Virus record (IMG/VR): IMGVR_UViG_3300032893_000112
Location: 1 to 43,184 of that record
DNA: 43,184 bases
Strand: one strand, 5' to 3'
Source of the DNA: a virus
Shown one piece after another: positions 25,808 through 34,208 of the stretch. The notes beneath the pieces were generated by a model, which saw nothing but the letters and a program-made list of their open reading frames with translations, searched no databases and was not told where the DNA came from. The translations under genes were made by a program, and so were the position numbers. Numbering within the stretch: position 1 is the stretch's first letter; each line of letters starts with the position of its first letter.

Positions 25808-28176
25808 TGGCGGTCCAGATCCAGCTTCGCCGTGGTACTGCGGCAGCCTGGACCGCCGCCAACCCGATCCTTGCCCAGGGAGAGTTCGGAGTCGAGACCG
25901 ATACCCTGAAAGGAAAGTTCGGAGATGGCGTAACCGACTGGAACTCCCTCCCCTACACTATCGCCTCTATCAGCGTCACCTCAACGAAGCTGTCGAACGT
26001 CCTCTCTGTTGCCAATGCAGCCTCCAACGCTGTTTCTGTAGTAAGTCAGGCGCTCTCGGTAGAGACGGCAGCCAGGGCCTCGAAGGACGACTCCCTCTCG
26101 AACGCTGTCTCGAACGCGCTTAGCGTTGCTAGCGCAGCCTCTGCGGCAGCCGCATCCCTGAGTGCGGTCATCGCTGGGCTCTCCGTTAGGAGTGCGGGAA
26201 CTTCGGTCAGGGGACTCCAGAGCGTAGTTGACGTTCTCTCGAACCGGATCTCCTCCATCGCCGCAGGATCCGTCACTTCCACCAAGGTCTCGAACGTCCA
26301 GTCGAACCTGCAATCAGCGATCAACGTGGTCTCCAACGCTCTCTCCAACGAGATCAGCGACAGGAAGAGCGCGCTGAACGTAGTCAGCAACGCAGCCTCG
26401 AACGCTACCTCGATCGCGAACGCCGTCTCGAATGCGCTCTCCGCTCTATCCGCAGGCCAGCTGTCGATCTTCTCCCAGCAGCTCTCGGTCCATTCCCAGA
26501 ACATCTCCGTAATCTCGAACGCGCTCTCGAACGAAATCAGCAACCGAATCTCCGCCGACAACGCGCTGAGCAACGTCATCTCTGCTCTGTCTGCTGGACA
26601 GCTGTCGATCCACTCCCAGGCGATCTCGGTCCTGAGCCAGCAGGTGTCGGTGATCTCGGCCCTCGTCGTCGGGGTGTCGGTCAGGAACACGGCTGGGGTG
26701 TCCGTAAAGGGACTCCAGTCAGTCATCAACGCGCTCAGCAACGACATCTCGAACGTCCTGTCGGTCGCGAATGCTGCCTCGAACGCTGCAAGCAACGCCC
26801 TGAGCGTGGCGAACGTCGCTTCGAACGCAGCCTCGGTAGTGAGCAACGCCCTCTCGAATGAGATCTCGAACCGTAACTCGGCCGTGAACGTGGTCTCGAA
26901 CGCCGCGTCCAACGCTCTCTCGGTAGCGAACGCGGCGAGCGCTGCGGCTGCTTCTCTGAGCACGCTACTCGCTGGGGTATCAGCCAAGAGCGTCGGCGGA
27001 ACGTCGGTGAAGGGACTACAGTCGATCCTCAACGCCCTGAGCAACAGGATCTCGGCGAGCGGAGGAGCCCCGACCAACGTCTCGGTTAGGTCGGTCGGAG
27101 GGGCCTCGGTTCAGGGCTGGCAGTCCGTCGTCGATGCTCTGAGCAACCGCATCTCCGCGGTAGTGGTCGGAGGCGGAGGAAGCGTCACCAGCACGAAGAT
27201 CTCGAACCTCCAGTCAGTGCTGTCGGCGGCGGATACGATCATCAGCAATGCGGCCTCGAACGCGATGTCTGTCGCGATGGCAGCATCCAACGCTGCCAGC
27301 ATCGTGTCGAATGCGCTGAGCAACGAAATCAGCAATAGGGTCTCCGCCGACAACGCTCTCTCGGCGGCGATCTCAAACGTTCTCTCGGCCCACAACGCGC
27401 TCTCCCAGGCGATGTCCGTCCTGAGTGCGGGTCAGTGGTCGGCGCTATCGCAGGCGGTCTCGGTCCTCTCGCAGCAGGTCTCGGTCCTGTCCCAGCAGAT
27501 GTCCGTCACGACGGCGGCTCTGTCGAACCTGACCTCGGCCCACAACGCGCTCTCGAACGTCGTCTCCGCCCTCTCGGCAGGACAGCTCTCGATCCACAGC
27601 CAGAACATCAGCGTCCTGAGCCAGCAGGTCTCGGTCCTATCTCAGCAGATCAGCGTCCTGAGCCAGCAAGCCTCCGTCGTCTCCGCCGGCCTCGGGACCG
27701 TCCAGCTACGCAAGGTGACGGGGGCCCAGGTCATCTCAGCCACCAGCTTCACCAACGTCAGCGGGATGTCTCTCTCGGTCCAGTCGGCCAGCTACTATCA
27801 GATCGAGGGCCAGATCCTATTCACCCTATCGATCGTGACGGGAACCGCTTTCGGATTCACGTTCCCGTCCGGCGTCTCGGTAGGAACGATCACTTTCGAG
27901 TGCCTGACGAGCGTCATGGCCGGCGCTCCGGTCAACCTTGTCTCCACCAACTACGCCGTCAACAACCTCAACGCCGCGGGCATGTCGACGACAGCTACCG
28001 CTATCCTCTCTGTTCTCGGCGGAGCCTCGGCCGCCCAGTACGCCGCCTATATCTACGGCCTCATCAGCCCAGGCGCGACGGCTGGGACGGTCCAGCTCCA
28101 AGCTAAGCAATCGGCTTCCAGCGGCGGAGTGCAAATCCTCGCGGGATCCTTCCTGCGGGCGTATAAGATTGGTTAA
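25807..28176 (+). CDS. Tail fibre with Asn/Ser heptad coiled coils
   Basis: 789 residues. N-terminus IQLRRGTAAAWTAANPILAQ with GEFGVETDTLKGKFGDG is the common phage fibre 'RRGT...W...NP.L..GE.G.E' domain. From about 60 to 640 the chain is a repetitive heptad array of Asn, Ser, Ala and Val (SNALSVANAASNAAS; VLSQQVSVLSQQ). Four copies of a ~30-residue module (GVSVRSxGGTSVKGLQSVVN-like) begin near residues 123, 288, 389 and 424. The C-terminal 150 residues (GTVQLRKVTGAQVISATSFT to SFLRAYKIG) form a beta head, probably the receptor-binding knob. Expected to be a trimer on the tail. Confidence 0.85.
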   Translation: MAVQIQLRRGTAAAWTAANPILAQGEFGVETDTLKGKFGDGVTDWNSLPYTIASISVTSTKLSNVLSVANAASNAVSVVSQALSVETAARASKDDSLSNAVSNALSVASAASAAAASLSAVIAGLSVRSAGTSVRGLQSVVDVLSNRISSIAAGSVTSTKVSNVQSNLQSAINVVSNALSNEISDRKSALNVVSNAASNATSIANAVSNALSALSAGQLSIFSQQLSVHSQNISVISNALSNEISNRISADNALSNVISALSAGQLSIHSQAISVLSQQVSVISALVVGVSVRNTAGVSVKGLQSVINALSNDISNVLSVANAASNAASNALSVANVASNAASVVSNALSNEISNRNSAVNVVSNAASNALSVANAASAAAASLSTLLAGVSAKSVGGTSVKGLQSILNALSNRISASGGAPTNVSVRSVGGASVQGWQSVVDALSNRISAVVVGGGGSVTSTKISNLQSVLSAADTIISNAASNAMSVAMAASNAASIVSNALSNEISNRVSADNALSAAISNVLSAHNALSQAMSVLSAGQWSALSQAVSVLSQQVSVLSQQMSVTTAALSNLTSAHNALSNVVSALSAGQLSIHSQNISVLSQQVSVLSQQISVLSQQASVVSAGLGTVQLRKVTGAQVISATSFTNVSGMSLSVQSASYYQIEGQILFTLSIVTGTAFGFTFPSGVSVGTITFECLTSVMAGAPVNLVSTNYAVNNLNAAGMSTTATAILSVLGGASAAQYAAYIYGLISPGATAGTVQLQAKQSASSGGVQILAGSFLRAYKIG

Positions 28177-28179
28177 CCG

Positions 28180-28392
28180 ATGCCTGCCAAGAAGATCAAG
28201 CTGCGCCACGGAAGCGGAATCGTCCTCGAAGTGAAGTCGATCAAGTTGGCCAACGGAAATCTGCTCTGTCCTGGGAGAGACGAGCATGACCGCGATGTCT
28301 TCGCATGGGTAGAGGCTCAGCCAGGGACGAGCCTCTTCAAGCGCTGGTCTACCGTCGCTGTCGACGAGCCTGACCCCAGGAAGTCCGCATGA
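28180..28392 (+). CDS. Small hypothetical protein after the fibre
   Basis: 70 residues beginning MPAKKIKLRHGSGIVLEVKS, a mixed alpha/beta sequence with FAWVEAQPGTSLFKRWSTVA. Starts three bases after the fibre stop and overlaps the next ATG. May be a fibre assembly factor by position (many phages carry small chaperones here) but no motif supports this. Confidence 0.5.
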   Translation: MPAKKIKLRHGSGIVLEVKSIKLANGNLLCPGRDEHDRDVFAWVEAQPGTSLFKRWSTVAVDEPDPRKSA

Positions 28393-29735
28393 AGACGCTC
28401 GATGTGAAGGAGAAGTATAAGACCGACTACTGCATCCCGATATGGCTGCGGGACGAACAGATCAAGCTCGCCTGCTCACTGGAGATCCCAAGGCTGCAGC
28501 CAGACTCGACTCTCCACCCAGAGCCCATCGCCATCGCTTGCTTCGGACCCTCCCTCAACGACACCTGGGAGGAGATCCGGTCCTTCCCTAAGGTCATCAC
28601 CTGCTCCGGATCTCACCGCTTCCTCATCGATCGCGGGATCATCCCGACGTGGCACGTGGAGGTCGATCCCCGGAAGCACAAGATCGACCTACTCGGTACT
28701 CCTCATCCGGACGTCACCTACCTCGTCGCTTCTACATGCCATCCCCTCTACTTCAAGCACCTGATGTCGGCGGGAGCGAAGGTTCTGCTCTGGCACGTCT
28801 TCTCGAACGACGAGGAGGCCTACCGGACGCTTCCACGAGGAGAGTGGGCGATCACGGGCGGCACCAACGTGGGCCTGCGCTGCATGACCATCGGGCGCTT
28901 CTTCGGCTATCGGGACCAACACATCTTCGGAATGGACGGCTGCCAGAGAGACGATACCCATAAGCACGCGAGCCCTCACCCTCTCCAGGATGGAAGCGGG
29001 TTCGCTCTCGTCGACTACGAGGGGAAGACCTACAAGACCACTCCCGCCATGCTGGAGTCTGCGAAGCTCACCTTCCACGAGCTGGACGAGCTGGTTGACG
29101 TGAAGGCGACCTTCCATGGAGAGGGTCTCGTCCAGGAGATGGCCAAGAAATACGTCAAGGGGAGCCCGAAGCAGTCCGGAGTCATCGCCTTCAACACCCC
29201 AGAGACGATCTCGGCCGAGTACCGAGAACTCAACCGTCAGCTGCACCGAGATCGCCTCGAATACGGGGTAGGAGGTGGACGCTACGCCCCGACCGTCCTG
29301 AAGCTGGCTGAGTCGCTGAAGACCACCTCGGTCCTGGACTACGGATGCGGGAAGGGCTACCTAGCGCGTGCGATGCCCTACCCGATCTGGGAGTACGACC
29401 CAGCCATCTACGGAAAGGACCAGCCGCCTCGCCCAGCCGACCTCGTCGTCTGCATCGACACCCTGGAGCACATCGAGCCGGACAAGCTACTCGCCGTGCT
29501 CGCTGACTTGTCCCGCTGCACCAAGCAGGTCGGCTACTTCGTCATCCACACCGGACCATCCAAGAAGACGCTCTCGGACGGTCGCAATGCGCATCTGATT
29601 CAGAAGCCGAAGAAGTGGTGGTCGAAGCGTATCGCTCTGTTCTTCAATGTAGCCAAGGTCTTCGAACAAGGTCCTCTACTGCACTACGTGGTGAGCCCAA
29701 AGGCTCAAGCGAAAAAGATCGAGAGGGTTGCATGA
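28389..29735 (+). CDS. Fusion: MptE-like (DUF115-type) domain plus SAM methyltransferase
   Basis: 448 residues. The first ~240 residues contain PIAIACFGPSLNDTWEEI, FPKVITCSGSHRFLIDRGII then PTWHVEVDPRKHK, and WAITGGTNVGLRCMTIGRF then HIFGMDGC, the pattern of the MptE-like/DUF115 Rossmann-type family, which includes proteins tied to sugar or flagellin modification. The C-terminal part is a class I methyltransferase: TSVLDYGCGKGYLARAM (about 313-330) and DLVVCIDTLEHIEPDKL (about 352-368). The two domains in one chain are unusual. ATG overlaps the previous stop; the radical SAM gene overlaps its end. Substrate unknown. Confidence 0.75.
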   Translation: MKTLDVKEKYKTDYCIPIWLRDEQIKLACSLEIPRLQPDSTLHPEPIAIACFGPSLNDTWEEIRSFPKVITCSGSHRFLIDRGIIPTWHVEVDPRKHKIDLLGTPHPDVTYLVASTCHPLYFKHLMSAGAKVLLWHVFSNDEEAYRTLPRGEWAITGGTNVGLRCMTIGRFFGYRDQHIFGMDGCQRDDTHKHASPHPLQDGSGFALVDYEGKTYKTTPAMLESAKLTFHELDELVDVKATFHGEGLVQEMAKKYVKGSPKQSGVIAFNTPETISAEYRELNRQLHRDRLEYGVGGGRYAPTVLKLAESLKTTSVLDYGCGKGYLARAMPYPIWEYDPAIYGKDQPPRPADLVVCIDTLEHIEPDKLLAVLADLSRCTKQVGYFVIHTGPSKKTLSDGRNAHLIQKPKKWWSKRIALFFNVAKVFEQGPLLHYVVSPKAQAKKIERVA

Positions 29736-30688
29736 GCATCACCAGCAGGATCGATTCGATCACGCTGGTCCCGAAGGAGAGGCTCGCGACCGTGATCCCT
29801 CCTCCTCGCTCCGTGAAGATCGAGCTGACGGGCAGGTGCAACTACCGCTGCTCCTTCTGCGCTCTCTCTTCTCGCGAGACCCAGCCGACGAAGGACATGG
29901 ACTTCGACTTCTTCAAGCGGATCACCAGGGAGATGAGGGAAGCGGGGGTCGAGGAAATCGGGGTCTTCTTCATCGGCGAGAGCTTCCTCAACCCCAAGCT
30001 GCTGATCGCGGCCATCGAGTACCTGAAGGCCGACCTGAAGATGCCCTACGTCTTCCTGACCTCTCAGGGAAGCCCAGCGACTCCGGCCAACGTGGAAGCA
30101 GTCATGCGGGCCGGTCTCGACTCGCTGAAGTGGTCCATCAACTCCGCGGACGATCTCCAGTTCGAAGAGATTATGAAGGTGGGTGCTCACCTGCGTCACA
30201 AGGCCCTCCAGAACATCCGCTGGGCTTGGGAGATCCGCCAGGGGAAGGGCTACAAGACGAGGCTCTACGCCTCCTCGATCCAGTACGACGGAGAGCAGCA
30301 GAAGAAGATGGAGGCGTCCCTCAGGGTAGCGGTTCTCCCCTACGTGGACGAGTTCTACTGGCTGCCACTCTACTCGATGGGAAGCTTCGCCACCGCCCGC
30401 GAGGAAGCTCTGGGCTACCGTCCGACCGCCGGCAACCAGGGGCGCATGGGCGCTCTACGGGATCCTCTACCGTGCTGGTCGGTCTTCACTGAGGGCCACG
30501 TCACCTCGGTCGGCCATCTGAGCGCATGCTGCTTCGACGCGACAGGCAACTGGGCGATGGCTGATCTGAACACCACTCCCTTCGTAGAGGCGTGGAACTC
30601 TGCCGCCTTCCAGGAGCTTCGCGCCGCCCATCTACGCAAGGACGTCACTGGAACCAAGTGTGAGGGATGTATCGCTTATCAAGGGTAG
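29732..30688 (+). CDS. Radical SAM enzyme with SPASM-like C-terminus
   Basis: 318 residues; start at 29732 overlaps the upstream stop (ATGA). Cys36, Cys40 and Cys43 in GRCNYRCSFC form the CxxxCxxC site for the SAM-binding 4Fe-4S cluster. The TIM-barrel core follows (IGVFFIGESFLNPKLLIAAI, LDSLKWSINSAD). The C-terminal third has Cys248 in CWSVFTEGHV, a CC pair near 266 (LSACCFD) and a final CEGC (about 310-313), resembling the SPASM extension that holds extra clusters. It may act on a peptide or a sugar in a pathway with the upstream methyltransferase fusion. Confidence 0.85.
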   Translation: MSITSRIDSITLVPKERLATVIPPPRSVKIELTGRCNYRCSFCALSSRETQPTKDMDFDFFKRITREMREAGVEEIGVFFIGESFLNPKLLIAAIEYLKADLKMPYVFLTSQGSPATPANVEAVMRAGLDSLKWSINSADDLQFEEIMKVGAHLRHKALQNIRWAWEIRQGKGYKTRLYASSIQYDGEQQKKMEASLRVAVLPYVDEFYWLPLYSMGSFATAREEALGYRPTAGNQGRMGALRDPLPCWSVFTEGHVTSVGHLSACCFDATGNWAMADLNTTPFVEAWNSAAFQELRAAHLRKDVTGTKCEGCIAYQG

Positions 30689-30710
30689 ACTGGTAGCAGG
30701 AGCCCCGATT

Positions 30711-31052
30711 ATGAAGACTCTGGTCTTGCTGTTGCTGTTGCTGGCTCTGCTGGCTACCCCGACGCTCGCTATGGATGACTGGGTCGTCAATCAGGCGACC
30801 GTCTCTGTGTCGGCTTTCCTTTTCAACTCAGGAAAACGGAGCTTCTACATCTTCAACTCGGGACCAGTGGACGTGTACATCCAGTTCTGGAAGCCAGGAG
30901 AGAACCCAGTCGCAAACGCGGGATCTGGACTGCGGATTCCGGCTGGACAGACCTTCAGCAGGACGGCGGCTTATCCTTCGACGTTCATCGGAGTGTCGGT
31001 GACGACAGTGAGCGGAACGTCCAACGTCGACATGCTAGCGGGAGAGTTCTAA
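30711..31052 (+). CDS. Exported small beta-rich protein
   Basis: 113 residues. ATG at 30711 chosen because it gives a textbook signal peptide (MKTLVLLLLLLALLATPTLA, cleavage after A20) with GCAGGAG upstream; the longer reading would bury it. The mature part has strands WVVNQATVSVSAFLFNSGKR, SFYIFNSGPVDVYIQFW and a PGENP turn, like a small sandwich domain. Sec-exported proteins are uncommon in a virion operon; it may act in the host envelope. Confidence 0.7.
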   Translation: MKTLVLLLLLLALLATPTLAMDDWVVNQATVSVSAFLFNSGKRSFYIFNSGPVDVYIQFWKPGENPVANAGSGLRIPAGQTFSRTAAYPSTFIGVSVTTVSGTSNVDMLAGEF

Positions 31053-31053
31053 G

Positions 31054-32613
31054 GTGAAGAAGACTGCCCTAGCGCTGCTTGGTCTCTTGCTGCCTGCGCT
31101 GGCCTGGGGCCAGATGACCTCGGGCCTGGGGATTCCTGGGTTCTGGGAATTCCGGGCTGTCCCAGTCAGCGGAGCCGACAGCTTCCGTGTGAAGGCCTGG
31201 AACTCTTGGCCGCAGGCGAATCAGGTGATCACCACCAACCCGTCATGCGAGTCGGCTGGCCCAGAAAACGCACAGGCCAAGGTGGTGATCAAGTTCCGCC
31301 GACGCTCGTCCCCATGGAGTGAAGTCACAGCCACAAAGATCATCACCATGGACAACGATCGTGGAGCAGCTGGAGCTAGCTCGGCTGGAGTGATGTCGGT
31401 TCCTTTCGGTGCAGCCGCCGGCAGGGGACGCACCGTTACGGACGGCAACGCCACGATGAACACGAAATCCATCACGGGGATTAGCATCGCCAACCCGACC
31501 CAGGTGACCACATCTGGATCTCACGGTCTCTCAACTGGAGACCTCGTCTACATCTCCGGGACCAACAGCACTCCGGTGATCGATGGTCTGTGGCACGTCA
31601 TCAACGCCTCTGGAAGCACCTTCAACGTAGCGGTCAACGTGACTGGAAGCGGAAGCTCCGGAACGCTCACCACCTCGAAGACCCTCACTTCCAACACGGC
31701 GAGCTTCACTGCGAACGATGTAGGCAAGAACATCACCCTGACGGGAGCCCAGGGTAGCCTCTGCGCATCCGACGGAACGTGGGGATCCGGTCAGCCATGG
31801 ACTGGAACGGCGACAGTCTGCGAGGGCCCGAAGTTCCCTTACGGATCTCCCTACCAGGGAGCGATCATCGCGTACGGAAGCTCCACAAGCGTCACGGTCA
31901 AGCCCTCGATGACAGCCAATCCTGGGGGAACTGCCACTCTCGTGATCGAGCCTGTGCTGCTGGCCGACCAGGATGGAGCAGAACTCGGAGACGGATGGGT
32001 TACTGGGGTCGACATCAACTACTGGTCGATGGGATCCAGCACTTGCACGCTCAAGAGGGGTCAGTGGTTCTTCGAAGCTGAGATCAACCGCGGACGCTGG
32101 AACATGCATGAGGGGATCACCCTCATCAAGAACTACGTCGAGCCTAGCGGTCACCTGAGCTGGCCGAACGGATACATCGCCTCTGGAAAGGTGGACGGAC
32201 GCGGATGGACCCAGAGCTACGTGCTAGCCAATCCTTCCGCTGGTGCTGACTGGACGCTCACTGTCCCTTCGAAGACGCACTGGAAGCTGTCCAGCATCAG
32301 AGCCATCCTTACCGACTCCTCCGACTCGCACACTCGGACCCCGAACCTGATCATCGATGACGGCTCGAACACGATCTGGGTGGCTACCGGAGCCGTTGCC
32401 CCAGCCACAAGCAACACGACCGTCATCCTCGCGATGCCAGGGATCGCCACGGCGAACGGAGCCTACCCGAGCGCTGTTCTCTATCAGTACCTTCCGTTGC
32501 CGCCTATCGACCTGACAGCCGGATGGAGGGTCAGGTCTAGCACCACCAACATTCAGAGCGGAGACCAGTGGAGTTCTCTCGTGTTCGGTATCGAAGAGTG
32601 GATCGAAGAGTAA
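31054..32613 (+). CDS. Large protein with signal peptide and FCCH-like domain
   Basis: 519 residues from a GTG start. N-terminus VKKTALALLGLLLPALAWG is a signal peptide. Residues about 139-200 carry ITGISIANPTQVTTSGSHGL then STGDLVYISGTN and STFNVAVNVTGSG, the 'NPT.VT...HGL..GD.V.I.G' motif of the FCCH-like domain (first described in ubiquitin-activating E1) that is common in phage surface proteins. The C-terminal half is beta-rich (WVTGVDINYWSMGSSTCTLK, IEEWIEE). It may be a host-envelope or exposed virion protein; two adjacent genes with signal peptides point to a shared export route. Confidence 0.65.
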   Translation: MKKTALALLGLLLPALAWGQMTSGLGIPGFWEFRAVPVSGADSFRVKAWNSWPQANQVITTNPSCESAGPENAQAKVVIKFRRRSSPWSEVTATKIITMDNDRGAAGASSAGVMSVPFGAAAGRGRTVTDGNATMNTKSITGISIANPTQVTTSGSHGLSTGDLVYISGTNSTPVIDGLWHVINASGSTFNVAVNVTGSGSSGTLTTSKTLTSNTASFTANDVGKNITLTGAQGSLCASDGTWGSGQPWTGTATVCEGPKFPYGSPYQGAIIAYGSSTSVTVKPSMTANPGGTATLVIEPVLLADQDGAELGDGWVTGVDINYWSMGSSTCTLKRGQWFFEAEINRGRWNMHEGITLIKNYVEPSGHLSWPNGYIASGKVDGRGWTQSYVLANPSAGADWTLTVPSKTHWKLSSIRAILTDSSDSHTRTPNLIIDDGSNTIWVATGAVAPATSNTTVILAMPGIATANGAYPSAVLYQYLPLPPIDLTAGWRVRSSTTNIQSGDQWSSLVFGIEEWIEE

Positions 32614-32627
32614 CCTAGGAGGGATAG

Positions 32628-32972
32628 ATGGCGACTCAGCCGCCGGCAGCAGGGAACCAGGGGCAGTGGGGAGCGCTAGGACAGATGCTCCTCAAGCTGT
32701 TCGGCGGCGGCGGAGCTGCTCAGGGGCAGCAGCCAGCAGCGCCGATGACCACACAACCTTGGAACGATCCGAGTCTGATGCCCCCGATGCCGAACCCGAC
32801 TCCGAATCCGAACGCGAACGCGCAGCCGATGCCGAATCCGAGTCCTGGAGCAGCGACCGATCCGGTCATGCAGCAGATCCAGGAGCTGATGAAGAAGAGG
32901 AGGGCAGCCCAGCTGCTCGGGCAGGTTCCCGCCCAGGGCCTGCAGAGCGCACCTCTCGGTACGCTCCGGTAG
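32628..32972 (+). CDS. Low-complexity Pro/Asn/Gln-rich protein
   Basis: 114 residues with AGGAGGG six bases before the ATG. N-terminal helix QWGALGQMLLKLFGGGGAAQ, then PMPNPTPNPNANAQPMPNPS, then a helix DPVMQQIQELMKKRRAAQLL. No family. The layout (short helices joined by a disordered linker) is like that of 16443 and suggests a virion component. Confidence 0.5.
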   Translation: MATQPPAAGNQGQWGALGQMLLKLFGGGGAAQGQQPAAPMTTQPWNDPSLMPPMPNPTPNPNANAQPMPNPSPGAATDPVMQQIQELMKKRRAAQLLGQVPAQGLQSAPLGTLR

Positions 32973-32987
32973 AAGAGGAGGGCGCGG

Positions 32988-33713
32988 GTGGGGGCTCTAG
33001 CGGATCTGCTCTACAGGCTCAGGGGATCTCCCCTGGACCTGTTGCCACGCGATAGACAGGCGGGAACTGACCCCCGTCAGGCTATGGCTGGTGCCACTGG
33101 CATCAGCGCGTGGAAGAGCCCCTACGAGCCGACTCTAGCGCCTGGAGAGACGCGATCTCCCCAGGAGCTTCAGACGATGCTAGCGAATGCCTTCCTCGGA
33201 GCTGGAGCGATGGCGGCTCCTGCCTCCAGAGCAGAGCTTCCTCCGCCCGAGTACAGCGAGGTGAAACCAGGGACCGGATCCCTCGGCGAGGAAGGGTACT
33301 GGAACTACAACATCGAGCCCACGGGGTCCTTCTCGCTCCGCGGGAAGGGCGGAGAGAAGATCGCGGGAGCTATCCTGAAGGACCGCATGAACGTGGAGAG
33401 CGCTGGGATCCCAGAGGGGGGCAGGAACCCCAACGAGGCCATCCAGGCGTTCTCCAGCATGACGGGACTCGACCCTTGGCTCCTCTCCTCAAACCAGACC
33501 GTCTCCGGAGGACAGGCGGTCGACAGGATGGTCCAGACCGGAAGGCTGAAGGCGGTCCCAGGAGAGCCTGGGTACAAGTACGACTTCACGAGGCCTTCTT
33601 CGGTGAGCCCTCCAGCTTCCCTAGAAGAGATTCAGCGTCAGCTAGGTAACGCTCCATCGACCGATCCAGCAGCCCTTCAGGAGATGCTGCGTCGGGTTCT
33701 TCCAGCTCGCTGA
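32988..33713 (+). CDS. Hypothetical protein, last gene of the + strand operon
   Basis: 241 residues from a GTG start with GGAGGGCGCG upstream. Low-complexity N-terminus, then EYSEVKPGTGSLGEEGYWNY and a domain GKGGEKIAGAILKDRMNVES followed by EAIQAFSSMTGLDPWLLSSN; the C-terminus LEEIQRQLGNAPSTDPAALQ is helical. Not recognised. The 3' 128 bases overlap a possible gene on the other strand. Confidence 0.5.
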   Translation: MGALADLLYRLRGSPLDLLPRDRQAGTDPRQAMAGATGISAWKSPYEPTLAPGETRSPQELQTMLANAFLGAGAMAAPASRAELPPPEYSEVKPGTGSLGEEGYWNYNIEPTGSFSLRGKGGEKIAGAILKDRMNVESAGIPEGGRNPNEAIQAFSSMTGLDPWLLSSNQTVSGGQAVDRMVQTGRLKAVPGEPGYKYDFTRPSSVSPPASLEEIQRQLGNAPSTDPAALQEMLRRVLPAR

Positions 33714-33822
33714 TCCAGGTCAGCCCTGGACGGTCAGGCTCCGGTTCGTCGATTGTCGCCAGCCACCGATCCACCTTCCATCCGATCAGCAGTCCGGCTA
33801 CCGCCAGCAGCAGGTTGATCAT
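33586..33822 (-). CDS. Possible small membrane protein overlapping the + operon end
   Basis: 78 residues read from ATG at 33822 with CGGAGAAGC just upstream. N-terminus MINLLLAVAGLLIGWKVDRW is a membrane helix followed by an acidic segment (TIDEPEPDRPGLTWISELEE). Its last 43 codons are antisense to the end of the gene at 32988 and its start overlaps the 33734 reading. Overlap this long is unusual, so one of these readings may be spurious. It is the most upstream candidate of the minus-strand array's far end. Confidence 0.4.
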   Translation of the reverse strand: MINLLLAVAGLLIGWKVDRWLATIDEPEPDRPGLTWISELEEPDAASPEGLLDRSMERYLADAESLLGKLEGSPKKAS

Positions 33823-33916
33823 GCTTCTCCGAGATTCTGCGTAGCGCTCTCAGCAGCGCAGCGTGTTCCTGCGCGGAGAGCTTGTACTTGCCCAGGTTCG
33901 TGACGACGACTCTCAT
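33734..33916 (-). CDS. Possible small protein (60 aa)
   Basis: ATG at 33916, fifteen bases after the CCA of tRNA-Gln(TTG). The N-terminal 35 residues MRVVVTNLGKYKLSAQEHAA then LLRALRRISEKH look protein-like (strand plus helix); the remainder overlaps the start of 33822 and is less convincing. Weak GGA-type site. Could be a real small gene whose true end is obscured, or a chance frame. Confidence 0.35.
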   Translation of the reverse strand: MRVVVTNLGKYKLSAQEHAALLRALRRISEKHDQPAAGGSRTADRMEGGSVAGDNRRTGA

Positions 33917-33930
33917 CAGGATTCCAGGAA

Positions 33931-34004
33931 TGGCTGGGGCGGGGCGAGTCGAACGCCCACGGGCGGATTCAAAGTCCGCTGTCCTGCCGTTAGACGACGC
34001 CCCA
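33931..34004 (-). tRNA. tRNA-Gln(TTG)
   Basis: Cloverleaf on the minus strand: acceptor TGGGGCG/CGCCCCA, anticodon loop CTTTGAA, T arm GGGCG-TTCGACT-CGCCC, encoded CCA. Reads CAA. Farthest downstream tRNA of the array in transcription order. Confidence 0.95.
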
Positions 34005-34008
34005 GAAG

Positions 34009-34083
34009 TGGAGTGCGCGGGTGGGATCGAACCACCGAATAGAGGCTTTGCAGGCCTCCGCCTTTCCGCTTGGCTACGCGCAC
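34009..34083 (-). tRNA. tRNA-Cys(GCA)
   Basis: Acceptor GTGCGCG/CGCGCAC, anticodon stem GAGGC/GCCTC around CTGCAAA, T arm GGTGG-TTCGATC-CCACC, discriminator T, encoded CCA. The only Cys tRNA here, matching the many Cys-rich small proteins. Confidence 0.95.
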
Positions 34084-34115
34084 TCAGGTTGACCGACCGA
34101 GGAACGATTCACGAA

Positions 34116-34200
34116 TGGCGGAGGCGGGGAGAGTTGAACTCCCTCGGGCCGGAGCCCGTGCGGCGCTTCCAACGCCGTTCCCACCGTTAGGCTCGCCTCC
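34116..34200 (-). tRNA. tRNA-Ser(GGA)
   Basis: 85 nt class II tRNA. Acceptor GGAGGCG/CGCCTCC, anticodon loop TTGGAAG, long GC-rich variable arm, T arm GGGAG-TTCAACT-CTCCC, encoded CCA. Confidence 0.95.
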
Positions 34201-34208
34201 ACGATGGA

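Noticed and set aside
26046-27077. 343-residue minus-strand open frame inside the tail fibre gene
   Set aside because: It is the mirror of repetitive Asn/Ser/Ala codons, has no ribosome site and encodes a low-complexity Thr/Ala/Glu sequence; the + strand fibre explains the region.
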